DNA from: Patescibacteria group bacterium
Lineage (GTDB): Bacteria > Patescibacteriota > Minisyncoccia > Phycocordibacterales > UBA5272
Length of the DNA stretch: 19,844 bases
Reading direction: 5' to 3'
Assembly: GCA_030916975.1 (NCBI GenBank)
Contig: JAUPVO010000030.1
Location: 1 to 19,844 of the forward strand
The translations under genes were made by a program, and so were the position numbers. Positions 6,714-13,178 of the stretch are shown one piece after another (positions within the stretch are counted from its first letter, which is position 1; each line of letters starts with the position of its first letter). The notes below the pieces were generated by a model, which did not search any database, was not told the DNA's origin, and worked only from the letters and a program-made list of their open reading frames with translations.

Positions 6714-7694
6714 ATGAAAAAAATATTACTTTCTGGCATAAAACCTACGGGAGACTTCCATTTTGCTAATTATTTTGGAGCATTAAGACAAAATATAGAG
6801 CTGTCTAATAATTCTGATTATGAAAGTTATGTTATGTTAGCGGACTATCATGCCCTAACATCGCTCCACAACAAAGAAGATGCTTCCAAACTAAGAGAAA
6901 ATACTCTTAAAGCAACAGCAGCTTATATCGCTCTAGGGCTCAACCCTAAAAATATCTTCAAACAATCTGATGTAATAGAACATGCAGAACTTACTATAAT
7001 ATTATCTAATCTAGTGACAGAGTCTTACATGAAGAGGTCTCATGCTTACAAAGATGCAATAGCAAAAGACAAAGAAGTTAATGTGGGGCTTTTTAATTAC
7101 CCCATACTTATGGCTGCCGACATCTTGATATATGATGCTGAGGTAGTTCCAGTTGGACAAGATCAAAAACAACATATAGAATATGCTAGAGATATGGCTG
7201 GATACTTCAATAAAAGTTATGAAGTAGAATATTTTAAATTACCCAAAGAATACATCATAAAAGATGTAGCAATAATACCCGGAGTAGACGGAAGGAAAAT
7301 GAGTAAAAGCTATGATAATCACCTTGAGATTTTTGCCGATCAAACCAAACTGAAAAAAAGAATCATGAGTATAGTTACAGATAGCGCTACCCCAGAAGAC
7401 AAAAAAGATCCTGATACTAATAATGTCTACAATATACACAAACACTTTCTAAATAAAGAGGAAGACTTTATATTGCGAGAAAAATTCATAGCGGGAGGCT
7501 ACTCTTATAAAGAAGCCAAAGAGGATTTGTTAACAACAATATTAAACTGGCGAGAAGACAAAATGAAAAAGTATAATGAATTATTAGAGCGTCCTGAAGT
7601 TTTGGAGAAAATATTAAAGGAAGGTTCTGATCGTGCTAGAACAACAGCGCAAAAGAGAATGCCCGAAATAAAAAAGATTGTAGGGTTATTATAA
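6714..7694 (+). CDS. trpS: Tryptophan--tRNA ligase
   Basis: A complete 326-residue class I synthetase that charges tRNA-Trp. The N-terminal nucleotide-binding signature is at residues 8-22 (GIKPTGDFHFANYFG). The HIGH-equivalent is HFAN (16-19), where most TrpRS proteins have H(L/I)GN, so a Gly is replaced by Ala. Other family landmarks are MLADYHALT (41-49), the tryptophan-site region with YPILMAADIL (129-138), VGQDQKQHIE (147-156) and KMSKS (195-199). The length is normal. It is the only plus-strand gene in this part of the window, single, with its own promoter and a strong downstream hairpin. Confidence 0.98.
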   Translation: MKKILLSGIKPTGDFHFANYFGALRQNIELSNNSDYESYVMLADYHALTSLHNKEDASKLRENTLKATAAYIALGLNPKNIFKQSDVIEHAELTIILSNLVTESYMKRSHAYKDAIAKDKEVNVGLFNYPILMAADILIYDAEVVPVGQDQKQHIEYARDMAGYFNKSYEVEYFKLPKEYIIKDVAIIPGVDGRKMSKSYDNHLEIFADQTKLKKRIMSIVTDSATPEDKKDPDTNNVYNIHKHFLNKEEDFILREKFIAGGYSYKEAKEDLLTTILNWREDKMKKYNELLERPEVLEKILKEGSDRARTTAQKRMPEIKKIVGLL

Positions 7695-7707
7695 AATGCA
7701 AAATAAA

Positions 7708-7732
7708 ATAAGCGCACCTTTGGTGCGCTTAT
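7708..7732. terminator. Bidirectional terminator between trpS and the Cys-rich gene
   Basis: A perfect 11-bp stem (ATAAGCGCACC / GGTGCGCTTAT) with a 3-nt loop, standing out as GC-rich. On the minus strand it is followed by TTTATTTT, giving a better terminator for the peroxiredoxin operon. On the plus strand the tail after trpS is A-rich, so it is weaker in that direction. Confidence 0.8.
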
Positions 7733-7752
7733 AGAAACAAAACAAATTATTT

Positions 7753-7938
7753 TTACTTTCTTGAATAGCACTTAGGCTTTCCCAAACAAAAATGTAATTC
7801 TCCTAATTTAACACGACTTAAGCAGCCTACTGCGTTCTTGACTGTTTTACTTCCTTGATGACTCATTTCGATTTTTTGACGTGAACACCCATTGCATTCA
7901 GTTCTAATGCCGGGCTTCATATTCTTGTGTCCAGTCAT
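7753..7938 (-). CDS. Small five-cysteine protein, possibly zinc-binding
   Basis: A 61-residue basic protein with cysteines at 15, 18, 39, 51 and 57, including one C-X2-C (ECNGC). I do not recognise the family. No signal peptide or membrane helix is visible. It is likely real: it starts 15 nt after the bcp stop, carries one of the few Shine-Dalgarno-like sequences in the window (AAGGG, 7-8 nt before the ATG), and is followed directly by a strong terminator with a U-rich tail on its strand. The cysteine pattern suggests a zinc ribbon or a redox-active protein, and being in an operon with a thiol peroxidase fits either. The function is unknown. Confidence 0.65.
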   Translation of the reverse strand: MTGHKNMKPGIRTECNGCSRQKIEMSHQGSKTVKNAVGCLSRVKLGELHFCLGKPKCYSRK

Positions 7939-7953
7939 ACTATACCCTTAATT

Positions 7954-8448
7954 TCAAAGATGTTGGAACAAAATTATACCATTCTCTACATTTTTTTTCA
8001 AATCAAGGAGAACTTCTTGGGTGTGCTCTTTTGGTTTAACTTTTTCGTATATTTTTTCTATTTTACCATTCTCATCTATAAGATAAGACGTTCTTTCTAT
8101 GCCCATATACTCTCTTCCCATAAACTTTTTCTGTCTCCAAACAGAATAATTTTGTATCATCTCAGTAGATTCATCTGACAAAATCTTAAAATTCAAAGAT
8201 TGATTAGTTTCAAACTTTTTATGGCTTTTTATACTATCTTTACTCACCCCAAAAATAACAGCTCCTAGCCTATCAAAACTTTTTATATTATCCCGAAAAT
8301 TACAAGCTTCCACAGTACATCCTGGAGTATTATCTTTAGGGTAAAAATACAATACTACTTTTTTGCCTTTGTAATCTTTTAAGTGATGGACCACTCCGTC
8401 CTGATCTGCGAGTTCAAAATCTGGTGCCTTATCTCCTACTTTTAACAT
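7954..8448 (-). CDS. bcp: Thioredoxin-dependent peroxiredoxin, PrxQ/Bcp type
   Basis: A 164-residue thiol peroxidase that reduces hydrogen peroxide and organic peroxides using thioredoxin or a similar donor. It starts MLKVGDKAPDFELADQDG. The catalytic segment at 37-53 (PKDNTPGCTVEACNFRD) holds the peroxidatic C44 and the resolving C49, the five-residue spacing diagnostic of PrxQ. The later GVSKDS and ERTSYLIDENGKI segments also match the family. It is cytoplasmic, with no signal peptide. The stop is TGA, which argues that UGA is read as stop here. It probably forms an operon with the downstream five-cysteine protein. The upstream 65 nt are nearly pure A/T, so its promoter is not clear. Confidence 0.96.
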   Translation of the reverse strand: MLKVGDKAPDFELADQDGVVHHLKDYKGKKVVLYFYPKDNTPGCTVEACNFRDNIKSFDRLGAVIFGVSKDSIKSHKKFETNQSLNFKILSDESTEMIQNYSVWRQKKFMGREYMGIERTSYLIDENGKIEKIYEKVKPKEHTQEVLLDLKKNVENGIILFQHL

Positions 8449-8513
8449 AATTTTAATGTATTGATTATTATATTTATAATAATATAATAAATATTTTATT
8501 ATTACAAATAAAA

Positions 8514-8753
8514 CTAAAAATACTTCTGAACCCTGACTTTGACTGTTCTAAAATGTGGTTCATATTTGGGGAATCTGATTATATGTTTCTCAAGCCATTC
8601 GTCAACTGCTGGCACTTCACAAGAAAGAATCACAAGAGCTATCAGAATAAAAACAAGTCCAGGTAGAATTGGTAATATAATACCAAGCAAACCCAAAAAT
8701 ATGAATAATGCTACACTAGTATAATTAATCGTTGATCTAACTTTTTTACTCAT
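8514..8753 (-). CDS. Small two-helix membrane protein (PGPGW/DUF454-like)
   Basis: A 79-residue protein with two close hydrophobic helices at about residues 12-30 and 32-46, separated by a LPILPG turn. An amphipathic charged tail follows (DEWLEKHIIRFPKYEPHF). The layout resembles the PGPGW family and also the N-terminal half of DUF454/YbaN, where a proline-rich turn joins the two helices. It is too short and divergent to choose firmly. It sits between maeB and bcp on the same strand with gaps of 84 and 65 nt. The function is unknown; it is likely in the inner membrane. Confidence 0.7.
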   Translation of the reverse strand: MSKKVRSTINYTSVALFIFLGLLGIILPILPGLVFILIALVILSCEVPAVDEWLEKHIIRFPKYEPHFRTVKVRVQKYF

Positions 8754-8837
8754 AACTTTTGGATGGAATATCTTATTATCCTAACCAAAGAAAATTGAAA
8801 GTGTGACAAAATGTCCAAAAGAAGGTTTAAAAAGGGT

Positions 8838-10007
8838 TTAAACCACAGAATCTTCAACTATTTTGACAACATCTTTATCAAACATGCTTGGTAAAATATT
8901 ATCAACACTTAAGTCTTTAGTATTTTTAGCTAAATTATCAGATATTCTAATAAACGTATCTATATCTATCTTTTTATAAGTCCCATTGTTCTGAGATTGT
9001 AACATTCCTTTCCAGAATCCAGGGAAAACAAGAGAATTATTGATTTGGTTTGGATAATCACTTCTACCAGTTCCTATTATAAAAGCTCCTGCTTCTTTGG
9101 CCTCAGCTGGAGATATCTCTGGATTAGGATTAGCTAAAGCAAATATTATAGGTTTTTGATTCATACTTCTTACCATATCTTTTGTCAAAACGTCAGGCTT
9201 AGATAATCCTATAAAAACATCAGCTCCTACAATAGCATCTTTTAATTCTCCTGTCAGATCTTGAATATTGGATTTATCTAATAATTCAATTTTCTCCTTA
9301 TTCAACTCATTATTCTCTTTTCTCTTATTATTGATAACTCCTTTACTATCTACTAGAATTAAGTTCTTAATACCATAAGCCAGCAACATTCTGCCTGTCG
9401 CAACACCAGCTGCTCCAACTCCAGAGAGGACCACCTTTACATCTTCTTTGTTTTTCTCTGCTAGTAAAAGCGAATTAATCAGGGCGGTAAGAGTAACAGT
9501 TGCAGCACCCCATTGATCATCATGCATAACTGGGATAGATAATTCATTTCTGAGCCTCTCCTCTATCTCGAAACATTTTGGAGAAGATATATCTTCGAGA
9601 TTTATACCTCCAAATACTGGGGCAATATTTTTGATTGTCTTGATTATTTCTTCTGTATCTTGAGAATCTATGCAAATAGGAAAAGCGTCTACACCCGCAA
9701 ACTCTTTTAGTATTGCAGCCTTTCCTTCCATAACCGGGATAGCAGCACTAGCTCCAAGATTACCAAGACCAAGTATAGCAGAGCCATCACTGACTACAGC
9801 TATAGTATTTTTCTTAATCGTATATACCTTGTCTAGGCTTTTATCTTCTGAGATAGCTAAGCAGACCCCAGCAACTCCAGGAGTGTAAGCTTTGGATAAA
9901 TCTTCTTTGTTCTCTAGCCTGACTTTACTTTTTATCTCTAATTTACCTCCTAATTCTCTGTGCATATCCAGAGATAATTCATTGTAATTCTTTTTTTCGT
10001 TTTCCAT
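8838..10007 (-). CDS. Malic enzyme (malate dehydrogenase, decarboxylating)
   Basis: A 389-residue enzyme of the short bacterial malic enzyme type, converting malate to pyruvate and CO2 with reduction of NAD(P). Catalytic residues can be placed: Tyr41 in AYTPGVA, Lys96 in EGKAAILKEFAGVDAFP, and metal ligands in NLEDI (137-141) and HDDQ (162-165). The dinucleotide-binding GVGAAG motif is at 196-201. Most relatives read HDDQHGTA, whereas here it is HDDQWGAA, with Trp166 for His and Ala168 for Thr. The C-terminal VFPGFWKGML also differs from the usual VFPGIFRGAL. It is cytoplasmic. It is a single gene between two terminator or promoter regions; its -10 lies just 9 nt before the ATG, predicting a nearly leaderless mRNA. 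The cofactor preference cannot be read from the sequence. Confidence 0.93.
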   Translation of the reverse strand: MENEKKNYNELSLDMHRELGGKLEIKSKVRLENKEDLSKAYTPGVAGVCLAISEDKSLDKVYTIKKNTIAVVSDGSAILGLGNLGASAAIPVMEGKAAILKEFAGVDAFPICIDSQDTEEIIKTIKNIAPVFGGINLEDISSPKCFEIEERLRNELSIPVMHDDQWGAATVTLTALINSLLLAEKNKEDVKVVLSGVGAAGVATGRMLLAYGIKNLILVDSKGVINNKRKENNELNKEKIELLDKSNIQDLTGELKDAIVGADVFIGLSKPDVLTKDMVRSMNQKPIIFALANPNPEISPAEAKEAGAFIIGTGRSDYPNQINNSLVFPGFWKGMLQSQNNGTYKKIDIDTFIRISDNLAKNTKDLSVDNILPSMFDKDVVKIVEDSVV

Positions 10008-10016
10008 ATTTAAACA

Positions 10017-10025
10017 ATTATATCA
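10017..10025 (-). promoter_or_regulatory. Extended -10 promoter for the malic enzyme gene
   Basis: TGATATAAT on the minus strand, ending at 10017, with only 9 nt to the ATG at 10007. The expected start site, 10009-10011, leaves a leader of 2-4 nt. Confidence 0.55.
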
Positions 10026-10039
10026 TATAGAATACAGAC

Positions 10040-10077
10040 AATAAAAACCCCGGTTAATCTTAACTGGGGTTTTTATT
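10040..10077 (-). terminator. Rho-independent terminator after the holin-like gene
   Basis: A 16-bp stem (10040-10055 with 10062-10077) with one G-U pair and a 6-nt loop, including a CCCC/GGGG core. The minus-strand transcript ends in UUUUUAUU. The plus-strand direction would also end in T-rich sequence, so it can work both ways. Confidence 0.85.
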
Positions 10078-10098
10078 ATTTAAACTATTTTTACAAAA

Positions 10099-10452
10099 TT
10101 AGTCTTCTTTGTCTTCAAACATAGACAAAGCCATATTCATAATAGAAAGCACCAATGCAAACAATATGTATGTCCACCAGCCAGTTATAGTAAAACTAGC
10201 AGATATCATGTCAGCTAGTTTAATTATGGCTGCATTAATAACCAAACTGAACAAACCTAAAGTAATAATATTGATTGGAATGGAAATAAAATATAATATT
10301 GGCTTAACTAACAGATTTAATCCAGCTAATATCAAAGCTATTATAACCACACTCAATGTTTTTTGTCCTAAAGTAGACCCAACAACATCAACTGGTAAGA
10401 TATAAAAAGTTAATCCTACCGCTAACGCATTCAACAAAAAATTTCTTATCAT
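10099..10452 (-). CDS. Phage holin superfamily IV-like membrane protein
   Basis: A 117-residue protein that is almost entirely four hydrophobic helices (about residues 4-20, 32-50, 52-80 and 88-110) with a short acidic tail FEDKED. The pattern NLLVKPILYFISIPINIITLGLFSLVINA matches the Phage_holin_4_2 family, which is common in non-phage chromosomal contexts. No lysin or phage gene is nearby, so a lysis role is unlikely to be the right reading; the family function in bacteria is not established. It has its own promoter upstream and a strong terminator downstream, making it a single-gene unit. Confidence 0.85.
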   Translation of the reverse strand: MIRNFLLNALAVGLTFYILPVDVVGSTLGQKTLSVVIIALILAGLNLLVKPILYFISIPINIITLGLFSLVINAAIIKLADMISASFTITGWWTYILFALVLSIMNMALSMFEDKED

Positions 10453-10482
10453 ATATTTGACTATATTAATTAGTATACGCTA

Positions 10483-10510
10483 ATTATACACCTCTTAAAC
10501 TATAATGCAA
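10483..10510 (-). promoter_or_regulatory. Predicted promoter for the holin-like gene
   Basis: On the minus strand TTGCAT (10510-10505), a 16-bp spacer and a consensus TATAAT (10488-10483), located just after the aspS stop codon. The leader would be about 24 nt. Confidence 0.5.
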
Positions 10511-10521
10511 TACACAATAAA

Positions 10522-11937
10522 TTATCCCTTAACCTCAAATTTTAACCCTAATTCTTTCTTTTGTTTATCGCTTATACCCGATGGAGCATTCATCATAAGG
10601 TCTTTCCCCTCGCCAGTCTTGGCAAATGGTATAACTTCTCTAATATTTGGTTCATTTTCCATCAACATTATGAATCTATCAAATCCCCAAGCAATACCGC
10701 CATGTGGAGGAGCTCCAAAATCCAAAGCCTCTATCATGTGCCCGAACATTCTATCTATTTTCTCTTTATCGTATCCCATAATCTCGAAAGTTTTCCTGAG
10801 TATATCGCCTTTATGATTCCTGAGGCTTCCTCCACCAATCTCAAATCCATTTAAAGTTATATCATATTGAGTAGTGAGAATATTTCCTATATTCTTCTTC
10901 TCCACAAAATCATTCATATATTCATCACGAGGGCGAGAGAAAGGATTATGAGTAAAAGTCCACTCTCCTGTACCATCAAGATTATCTTCTGAGGTTTTTT
11001 CAAACATTGGAAAATCAACTACCCACAAAAAAGCTAATAAATCTGAATCATTCTTATCTTCTCTAATATCTGGTCTGTCATTACCATACTTTTCCATAGC
11101 CTCCTTGTAAGACATCCTAGGAAAAGGAATCTGTTGTATTTTTTTCTCTGGGTAGAACTTCTCTACTGTTTTGATTATCAAGTCTTCATTAAGATTGATA
11201 ATATCTTCTTCGCTTACAAAAGATAACTCCATGTCCAGCTGAGTAAATTCAGGCTGTCTGTCTCCTCTGGTATCCTCATCACGCATACAACGAGCAAATT
11301 GAAAATATCTTTCTATGCCTCCGACCATAAGAAGCTGTTTATACTGTTGCGGAGACTGTGGCAATGAATAAAAATTATCTTTCCACAACCTACTAGGAAC
11401 TACATAAGATCTAGAACCCTCTGGAGTTGGAGCAGATAACAGAGGCGTCTCGACTTCTGTAAAGTTATTGTTATCAATCAAATAATTACGGATGAACTGC
11501 TGAACCTTAGATCTATTTTTTAAAGTTTTACTTAATCTCTCTCTTCTTAAATCTAAATACCTATACTTCAATCTAACCTCTTCATTAACTTCTAGTCCAT
11601 CAGTAGTTAAATCAAAAGGTGGAGTATTGGATTCATTTAATACATTAATATTCAAAACTTCTAACTCTATATCTCCATTCTGAACGTCTGTCTTTATATT
11701 CTTTTCTGGTCTTTTGTTAACTTTTGCATTTATGCTAACACACCATTCAGTTCGCAAAGCGTTGCTGACTTCAAGAGCTTCTTTATGAAAAGGAAGTATA
11801 ACGGCTTGAACAACACCACTAACATCTCGCAGATCTAAGAATATCATCTTACCTTGATCGCGACGAACTTTAACCCAGGCTTCAACCAAAACTTCCTTAT
11901 CGATTTCTTTATTTAAATCCTTAATGTATGTTCTCAT
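10522..11937 (-). CDS. aspS: Aspartate--tRNA ligase lacking the GAD domain
   Basis: A 471-residue class II synthetase of the bacterial AspRS type. The N-terminal OB-fold anticodon-binding domain spans about 1-105, with VRRDQGKMIFLDLRD at 24-38. The catalytic domain has YRYLDLRRERL, the ETPLLSAPTPEGSR segment, motif 2 (FQFARCMRDEDTRGDRQPEF) and motif 3 (GGIAWGFDRFIML). Bacterial AspRS is normally about 590 residues because a GAD domain interrupts the catalytic core. Here the sequence passes from NDRPDIR to WVVDFPMFE with only about a dozen residues between them, so the insertion is absent. Q28 sits where E. coli has Leu30, a position linked to Asp/Asx tRNA discrimination, and K79 (RPEKN) resembles discriminating enzymes, so strict aspartate specificity versus Asp/Asn charging is unresolved. 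Confidence 0.96.
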   Translation of the reverse strand: MRTYIKDLNKEIDKEVLVEAWVKVRRDQGKMIFLDLRDVSGVVQAVILPFHKEALEVSNALRTEWCVSINAKVNKRPEKNIKTDVQNGDIELEVLNINVLNESNTPPFDLTTDGLEVNEEVRLKYRYLDLRRERLSKTLKNRSKVQQFIRNYLIDNNNFTEVETPLLSAPTPEGSRSYVVPSRLWKDNFYSLPQSPQQYKQLLMVGGIERYFQFARCMRDEDTRGDRQPEFTQLDMELSFVSEEDIINLNEDLIIKTVEKFYPEKKIQQIPFPRMSYKEAMEKYGNDRPDIREDKNDSDLLAFLWVVDFPMFEKTSEDNLDGTGEWTFTHNPFSRPRDEYMNDFVEKKNIGNILTTQYDITLNGFEIGGGSLRNHKGDILRKTFEIMGYDKEKIDRMFGHMIEALDFGAPPHGGIAWGFDRFIMLMENEPNIREVIPFAKTGEGKDLMMNAPSGISDKQKKELGLKFEVKG

Positions 11938-11965
11938 AATTTGTTAAAAGTATTATATTACAAGC

Positions 11966-11974
11966 ATTATAACA
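11966..11974 (-). promoter_or_regulatory. Extended -10 promoter for aspS
   Basis: TGTTATAAT on the minus strand in the 41-nt gap upstream of aspS. Any -35 would fall within the end of the C39-like gene, where only a weak TTTTGT is seen. The predicted leader is about 22 nt. Confidence 0.5.
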
Positions 11975-11978
11975 CAGA

Positions 11979-12575
11979 TTATCTGCTCACAAAAATAGCT
12001 TTTCCTCTCCAATTCTCCAGAAATATATCTAATGAACACTCTCGATAAGCTCCTTTCACTAGGTCTGTTGACTCTGGTTCATGATAGATTATACTGGTAA
12101 TACTTCTGTTTGAATTCATATCTAATTCATATCTATACCCAACCAAAAGAATAATATGGAATTTATTTTGTTCAAGAGTGTGTTTGACTATGCTTACCAT
12201 CACAGGATTATCCTGATCTAGACTTACTAAAACTTCTTCTAAGATTTCTAGCTTTTTATCTTCTAACTCTTTTTCATTTGTGACACTTTTGTCTATTTCT
12301 ACTCTATGGCTTTGTAAATTATTACTCTCAAAATACTTTACAGCAAAATCATGCACGAATCCATTCTGCATATCATATCCACCTCCCTCTCCTGCTTCCT
12401 CCATTATGTCTTTAATACTTTTCTCAAAACTTTTGTTTTCTTTTTCAAAAAAATAATCTAGACACATCTTCATACAGCTTCCTCCACAACTTCTAATATT
12501 CCAAAAATAGTCTTCTACTTCTAAAAACTGAGAATGATAGGGAACATCTAACTTCTTAATCAATTCTTTTTCCAT
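11979..12575 (-). CDS. C39-like (papain-fold) cysteine peptidase domain protein
   Basis: A 198-residue protein. The N-terminus LDVPYHSQ (Gln16 as oxyanion residue) followed by SCGGSC (Cys30 as nucleophile) and later NKFHIILLVGY (His140) matches the peptidase C39-like fold. The third triad position, usually Asp in a D-P context, is near YHEPE (164-168), so catalysis is likely but not certain. Additional cysteines at 34, 38 and 180 are unusual. No signal peptide or transporter domain is present, so it appears cytoplasmic and is not a bacteriocin ABC exporter. Its start overlaps the end of the DsbB-type gene by 20 nt, implying coupled translation. The substrate is unknown. Confidence 0.75.
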   Translation of the reverse strand: MEKELIKKLDVPYHSQFLEVEDYFWNIRSCGGSCMKMCLDYFFEKENKSFEKSIKDIMEEAGEGGGYDMQNGFVHDFAVKYFESNNLQSHRVEIDKSVTNEKELEDKKLEILEEVLVSLDQDNPVMVSIVKHTLEQNKFHIILLVGYRYELDMNSNRSITSIIYHEPESTDLVKGAYRECSLDIFLENWRGKAIFVSR

Positions 12576-13134
12576 AAACTTTATTGATTATAACCATTAC
12601 TGTGATTAAGAAAAAAGCTACAACAGCACTCATCAGAGGCATAGTTACAAACCCATAACTAACTATAGCATCAGCACAGTTCGGCAATCCAGAAGCTTGT
12701 GAACACGGCATAATCACTGCTTTACCTAGAACGTATTTCATAAAATGATTATAATAATGATAAGACGCAAGCAAGAATGTCATTACTGATAAAACTGCGA
12801 TGAATTTATGTGCTACTCTGGTTTTAAAATACAATTCTGATGCAGCTAATATTAACATTGGGTAAATAAGAACTCTCTGATACCAGCAAAGCTCGCACGG
12901 ATAGTCCCCCCATATGTAGGCATACATATTGGCACCAACTATAGATATAATCAGTATCAAAATTATTCCCCACATGTAATCATCATATGATATCTGCTTA
13001 AAATAATGTTTATATTTTTTTAAATTAAATAAAACTATAATTTTGATTGTAAAAAGAAATAATAAAAAAATCCCGATTGAATTCAAATCAGCGAACTGCT
13101 GAAAATTAATACCCATAAATATTGCATCTTTCAT
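12556..13134 (-). CDS. Disulfide bond formation protein, DsbB/BdbC type
   Basis: A membrane thiol oxidoreductase that would re-oxidise an extracytoplasmic DsbA-like partner with electrons passed to quinone. From the ATG at 13134 it is 192 residues. The first Cys pair is C80-X2-C83 in YPCELCWYQRV, a DsbB family signature, and the second pair is C144 and C153 in MPCSQASGLPNC. About five hydrophobic segments are visible, one more than the four of BdbC. The frame is open to a TTG at 13155, but a TATAAT lies at 13148-13143, inside that extension, so translation more likely starts at 13134 (or at 13116) on a leaderless mRNA. Its last codons overlap the C39-like gene. No DsbA partner is seen in the window. 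Confidence 0.9.
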   Translation of the reverse strand: MKDAIFMGINFQQFADLNSIGIFLLFLFTIKIIVLFNLKKYKHYFKQISYDDYMWGIILILIISIVGANMYAYIWGDYPCELCWYQRVLIYPMLILAASELYFKTRVAHKFIAVLSVMTFLLASYHYYNHFMKYVLGKAVIMPCSQASGLPNCADAIVSYGFVTMPLMSAVVAFFLITVMVIINKVYGKRID

Positions 13135-13142
13135 ATTGCTAA

Positions 13143-13148
13143 TATTAT
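13143..13148 (-). promoter_or_regulatory. -10 element for the dsbB-type gene
   Basis: A consensus TATAAT on the minus strand whose last base is 8 nt before the ATG at 13134. The start site would be about 13136. No clear -35 was found. Confidence 0.4.
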
Positions 13149-13178
13149 ACAACAAATATTCAAAAATTTGATAAAACC

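Noticed and set aside
7954..7956. UGA recoded as glycine
   Set aside because: bcp ends properly at TGA and no gene contains in-frame TGA codons.
8449..8513. A/T inverted repeats between the two-helix protein gene and bcp
   Set aside because: The stretch is nearly pure A/T, where short inverted repeats arise by chance; no stable stem or U-run position stands out.
10099..10452. Prophage remnant suggested by the holin-like and baseplate-J-like labels
   Set aside because: No integrase, terminase, capsid or att site is seen, and both families occur widely as ordinary chromosomal genes in this group.
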